From: an uncultured Porphyromonadaceae bacterium
GTDB lineage: Bacteria > Bacteroidota > Bacteroidia > Bacteroidales > Muribaculaceae
Assembly: GCA_900546835.1 (NCBI GenBank)
Contig: UREH01000049.1
Coordinates: 1-13,996 of the forward strand
Direction of reading: 5' to 3'
Length of the DNA stretch: 13,996 nt
The notes under the pieces were generated by a model, which searched no databases, was not told the origin of the DNA, and worked only from the letters and a program-made list of their open reading frames with translations. Both the position numbers and the translations under genes were made by a program. Shown one piece after another: positions 11,501 to 13,996 of the stretch. The first letter of the stretch is position 1. Each line of letters begins with the position of its first letter.

Positions 11501-13996
11501 CTAATTATTCTGCTTTTTGGCGTCGATGTCGCGCAGAAGCGTCTCTACGGCAGTGCGGAGCTGTGTGTCCTCCCCTTTCACGATGGTTTCAGGCGAGTTG
11601 AGAACCTTCACATCGGGCTCAAGCTGGGTGTTCTCCAGATAGTTGCCTTCGGCGGTACGGTAGCCGATAACGGGGATACCGAACACGAGCGTGGGATCCT
11701 GCATCGTCACCCAGTTGACCGAGGTCATAGTGCCGGGCACGGGTGCGCCGACAACCTTACCGATTTTCTGATGCTGGTATACCCAGGGAGTGCCGTGGGC
11801 ATTGCTGTAGCAGGGCTCGGCCACGAGCATAATCGAAGGCTTGTTCCAGCGGCGCGAAGGCATGTCGCACACGTCGGTGCCGCGGATTTCCTGCGTCAGG
11901 TATTTCTGACCGGTGAAGAGCACCTCGATATCCTCGTGCATACGTCCGCCGCCGTTCCAGCGGATGTCTATCACCACGCCGTCGCAGTTGGCGTATTTGC
12001 CGAGCAGGTCGGCATACATCGGGCGGAATGACTCGTCGGCCATCGACGGGATGTGTACGTAGCCCAGACGGCCATCCGACCAGCGCTCCACGTCGGCGGC
12101 ACGCTGTTTCACCCAGCGCTTATACAGCAGGGCGTTCTCCTTGGCGGCCGAGACCGGCTTCACAACCTCCTCGACTTTCTCGCCCGAAGGAATGGTAAAG
12201 GCCACGAGCGTCTTCTTACCGGTAAGATTGCGGAGGATTCCGGAAAGGTCGGCCTCGGGGGTAAGCTCCTCTGAATTAATGGCAGTGATTACCGAGCCGG
12301 GGGTCATCTTTGTTTTCGCCGAGTCGAATGGACCGTTTACGATTACTTCGTCAACTTTCTGGCCCGGTCCCGTGTATGTCATGTCGTAGAGCAGACCGAG
12401 CGAGGCTGTCCGGTCGGCTCCTGCAGCCGGGGCCGGACGGTAGCGGCCGCCGGTGTGCGACACATTGAGCTCGCCGAGCAGTTCGGAAAGCATTTCGGCG
12501 TAGTCGTAATTGTTGTTGATATGCGGTAGGAAACGGCGATAGGCTGCCGTCATGGCGGGCCAGTCGATGCCGTGCATCCCCTTGTTGTAGAAGCGTGCGC
12601 CTTCCTCCACCGTCATGTAGTCGAACATCGCCTCGCGCTCGGCGGCAAGGTCGATTTCATGAGTGGCAGTTGCGGTAACGGCCTTGAGCTTATCGGTCTT
12701 GGGGTCGAGTTTCTGAATTTTGTCGCCGAACACAAATATACTCTTCCCTTCCTTGTCGAGCTGAAGCATCGGAGTGCGTTTGCTGCCAAGCTTGCTCACG
12801 AGCTTAGGTTCGCGCTTACGCAGCGACATTTTCCAGAGGTCGTAGCCGTCGTCGAACGAGCTGAGGAAATAGAGCGTCTCGCCGTCTGCGGTGAGGATCG
12901 CATCGCCGAGGTCGCTCGAGAAGGGGGTGAGGCGCACGATGCGATCCTCGATTCCGTCGAGCTCGACCACAATGGGTTTCACGCCCTTTTCTTCCTTTTT
13001 CTTGTCGGCAGCAGCGTCTTTTTTCGCAGCGGCTTTTTTTGCGTCGCCCTTTCCACCCTCCGTACTTGCACCGGAGGCTTTTTTCTCAGTTTTCTCAGCA
13101 TCCTTCAGAAGAGCGTAGTCTTCATCGTTGAGCAGGAAGCGGTCGTAGGCCCCGCGGTTGAGGAATATGATCATCACGTCGTTCTGCGAGCCCCACGAAG
13201 CGTGGGCGCGCATGCCGTATCGGTCGGTCTGATACACGATCGCGTTGCCGTCGAGCACAAAATGCGGAGTGCCATCGAAATAGCCCGAGCGCGTAAGATC
13301 AGTGATCTGGCCGGTCGAGAGTTCGAGCAGCGCGATATCGCTATAGGGGTCGCGCATCTCGGGAATAAATTCCATCACAATCCGGCGGCTGTCGGGACTC
13401 CACTCGAAACTCATGCCGTCGTTCTGGCCGGGATAGGTCTCGCCACGGGTGTATTCCGTAACTTTGCCGGATGCCAAATCCATTACGCAGAGATGGTTGC
13501 GGTTTTTGACAAAAGCAAGCTTCTTGCCGTCGGGCGAAACATCAGGATGCGAGTACTCGTCGATCGGATCAGCCACGTTGGCACCGGGCTTGACGTCGAA
13601 GAGCGCCACCTCGGAAATGGCCGTCGCGTTAGGGAAATTGGCATCTTCCTTGCGCGTCATCGACGCCTTATATATATTCTTGCGGCCGGAGCGCTCCGAG
13701 GTATAATAAAGCGTGCGGTTGTCGGCACCCCAGCTGATATGGCGCTCAGCGGCGGGAGTGTGGGTGACCTGTACTGTCGTGGGGTATTCCACAGAAGTAA
13801 CGAACACGTCGCCGCGATCGGTGAAGGCCACCATCTTGCCGTCGGGCGAGACCACTCCTCCGGCAGCCTTTACGTTGCGAACCTCCTTCTGGTCGGCGTC
13901 GTCGGTCACGGCCTCTACGGTAAGTTTCACGGGCTTTTCCCCGTCGGCAAGCGTGCAGATGCTGCCGTCGTAGGTAAATGCCATCTTCCCGCCGGC
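11501..13996 (-). CDS. Tricorn-type S41 peptidase, 5' end beyond right edge
   Basis: The frame is open through the window edge, so the first ATG inside (13984) is internal and the N-terminus is missing; relatives are about 1050-1100 aa and the visible part is 831. Using numbering from that internal Met, residues 1-440 are a beta-propeller of PD40/WD40-like repeats (recurrent 'SPDGKMVAF', 'SPDGKKLAF', 'SPDSRRIVM'). An Ala/Lys-rich loop at about 293-336 interrupts it. The tricorn C1 helical domain follows, with 'ELNVSHTGGR' (Ser509-His510), then a PDZ domain (about 525-600) and the S41 core with 'GVVIDIRWNGGG' (669-680) and 'GNYLENTQLEPDVKV' (Glu784). Tricorn peptidases cut oligopeptides. The usual Ser nucleophile position appears to be Ala729 in 'CYSNAHG'. 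The signal peptide expected for Bacteroidetes members would lie outside the window. It heads the visible run and precedes the C1B peptidase. Confidence 0.88.
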   Translation of the reverse strand, partial: AGGKMAFTYDGSICTLADGEKPVKLTVEAVTDDADQKEVRNVKAAGGVVSPDGKMVAFTDRGDVFVTSVEYPTTVQVTHTPAAERHISWGADNRTLYYTSERSGRKNIYKASMTRKEDANFPNATAISEVALFDVKPGANVADPIDEYSHPDVSPDGKKLAFVKNRNHLCVMDLASGKVTEYTRGETYPGQNDGMSFEWSPDSRRIVMEFIPEMRDPYSDIALLELSTGQITDLTRSGYFDGTPHFVLDGNAIVYQTDRYGMRAHASWGSQNDVMIIFLNRGAYDRFLLNDEDYALLKDAEKTEKKASGASTEGGKGDAKKAAAKKDAAADKKKEEKGVKPIVVELDGIEDRIVRLTPFSSDLGDAILTADGETLYFLSSFDDGYDLWKMSLRKREPKLVSKLGSKRTPMLQLDKEGKSIFVFGDKIQKLDPKTDKLKAVTATATHEIDLAAEREAMFDYMTVEEGARFYNKGMHGIDWPAMTAAYRRFLPHINNNYDYAEMLSELLGELNVSHTGGRYRPAPAAGADRTASLGLLYDMTYTGPGQKVDEVIVNGPFDSAKTKMTPGSVITAINSEELTPEADLSGILRNLTGKKTLVAFTIPSGEKVEEVVKPVSAAKENALLYKRWVKQRAADVERWSDGRLGYVHIPSMADESFRPMYADLLGKYANCDGVVIDIRWNGGGRMHEDIEVLFTGQKYLTQEIRGTDVCDMPSRRWNKPSIMLVAEPCYSNAHGTPWVYQHQKIGKVVGAPVPGTMTSVNWVTMQDPTLVFGIPVIGYRTAEGNYLENTQLEPDVKVLNSPETIVKGEDTQLRTAVETLLRDIDAKKQNN

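Noticed and set aside
11501..13984. Taking 13984 as the true start of the tricorn-like protein
   Set aside because: The frame continues to the window edge and the ATG lies inside a propeller repeat with no signal peptide, so it is an internal Met.
1..13996. Phage, transposon, CRISPR, toxin-antitoxin or biosynthetic cluster
   Set aside because: No integrase, transposase, spacer array, small gene pair or assembly-line enzyme is visible; coding DNA is dense and uniform in character throughout.

Overview
The window looks like a chromosomal segment of a GC-rich member of the Bacteroidales; Muribaculaceae or a close relative is my best guess. The reasons are: a DUF3316 protein beside topoisomerase IV subunit A, a SusA-like periplasmic alpha-glucanase, several exported or lipobox-bearing proteins, weak Shine-Dalgarno sequences, a tRNA gene without encoded CCA, and promoters of the Bacteroidetes type (TTTG near -33, TAnnTTTG near -7). 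The genus is inference. I see no phage, insertion sequence, CRISPR array, secretion system or other mobile or defence module.

Left block (1-4203, all minus strand): parC, then a DUF3316 protein 3 nt downstream, then an S41-peptidase-like lipoprotein 23 nt further on that runs off the left edge. parC has a Bacteroidetes-type -7 element just upstream. Back to back with it on the plus strand is a tRNA gene with a CAU anticodon, with its own well-matched promoter and a hairpin terminator.

Right block (4492-13996, all minus strand): in transcription order, a tricorn-type S41 peptidase that enters from the right edge, an exported C1B (bleomycin hydrolase-like) peptidase, a lipoprotein related to six-hairpin (MGH1-like) glycosidases, a periplasmic GH13 alpha-glucanase, a YfcE-like phosphodiesterase, a small SPOR-domain lipoprotein and a DUF486 membrane protein. 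Gaps are 48, 41, 108, 23, 7 and 47 nt, so at least the last four genes are probably cotranscribed. The first two genes suggest breakdown of oligopeptides outside the cytoplasm. The next two suggest alpha-glucan handling, but no SusC/SusD pair is present.

This is mostly ordinary core genome. The points most worth a second look are two apparent active-site changes: the tricorn-like protein seems to lack the usual nucleophilic serine, and the MGH1-like lipoprotein seems to have lost hallmark residues. Next come the tRNA with an initiator-like anticodon arm and the alanine at the quinolone-contact position of ParC. I do not see evidence for a wholly new multi-gene system.
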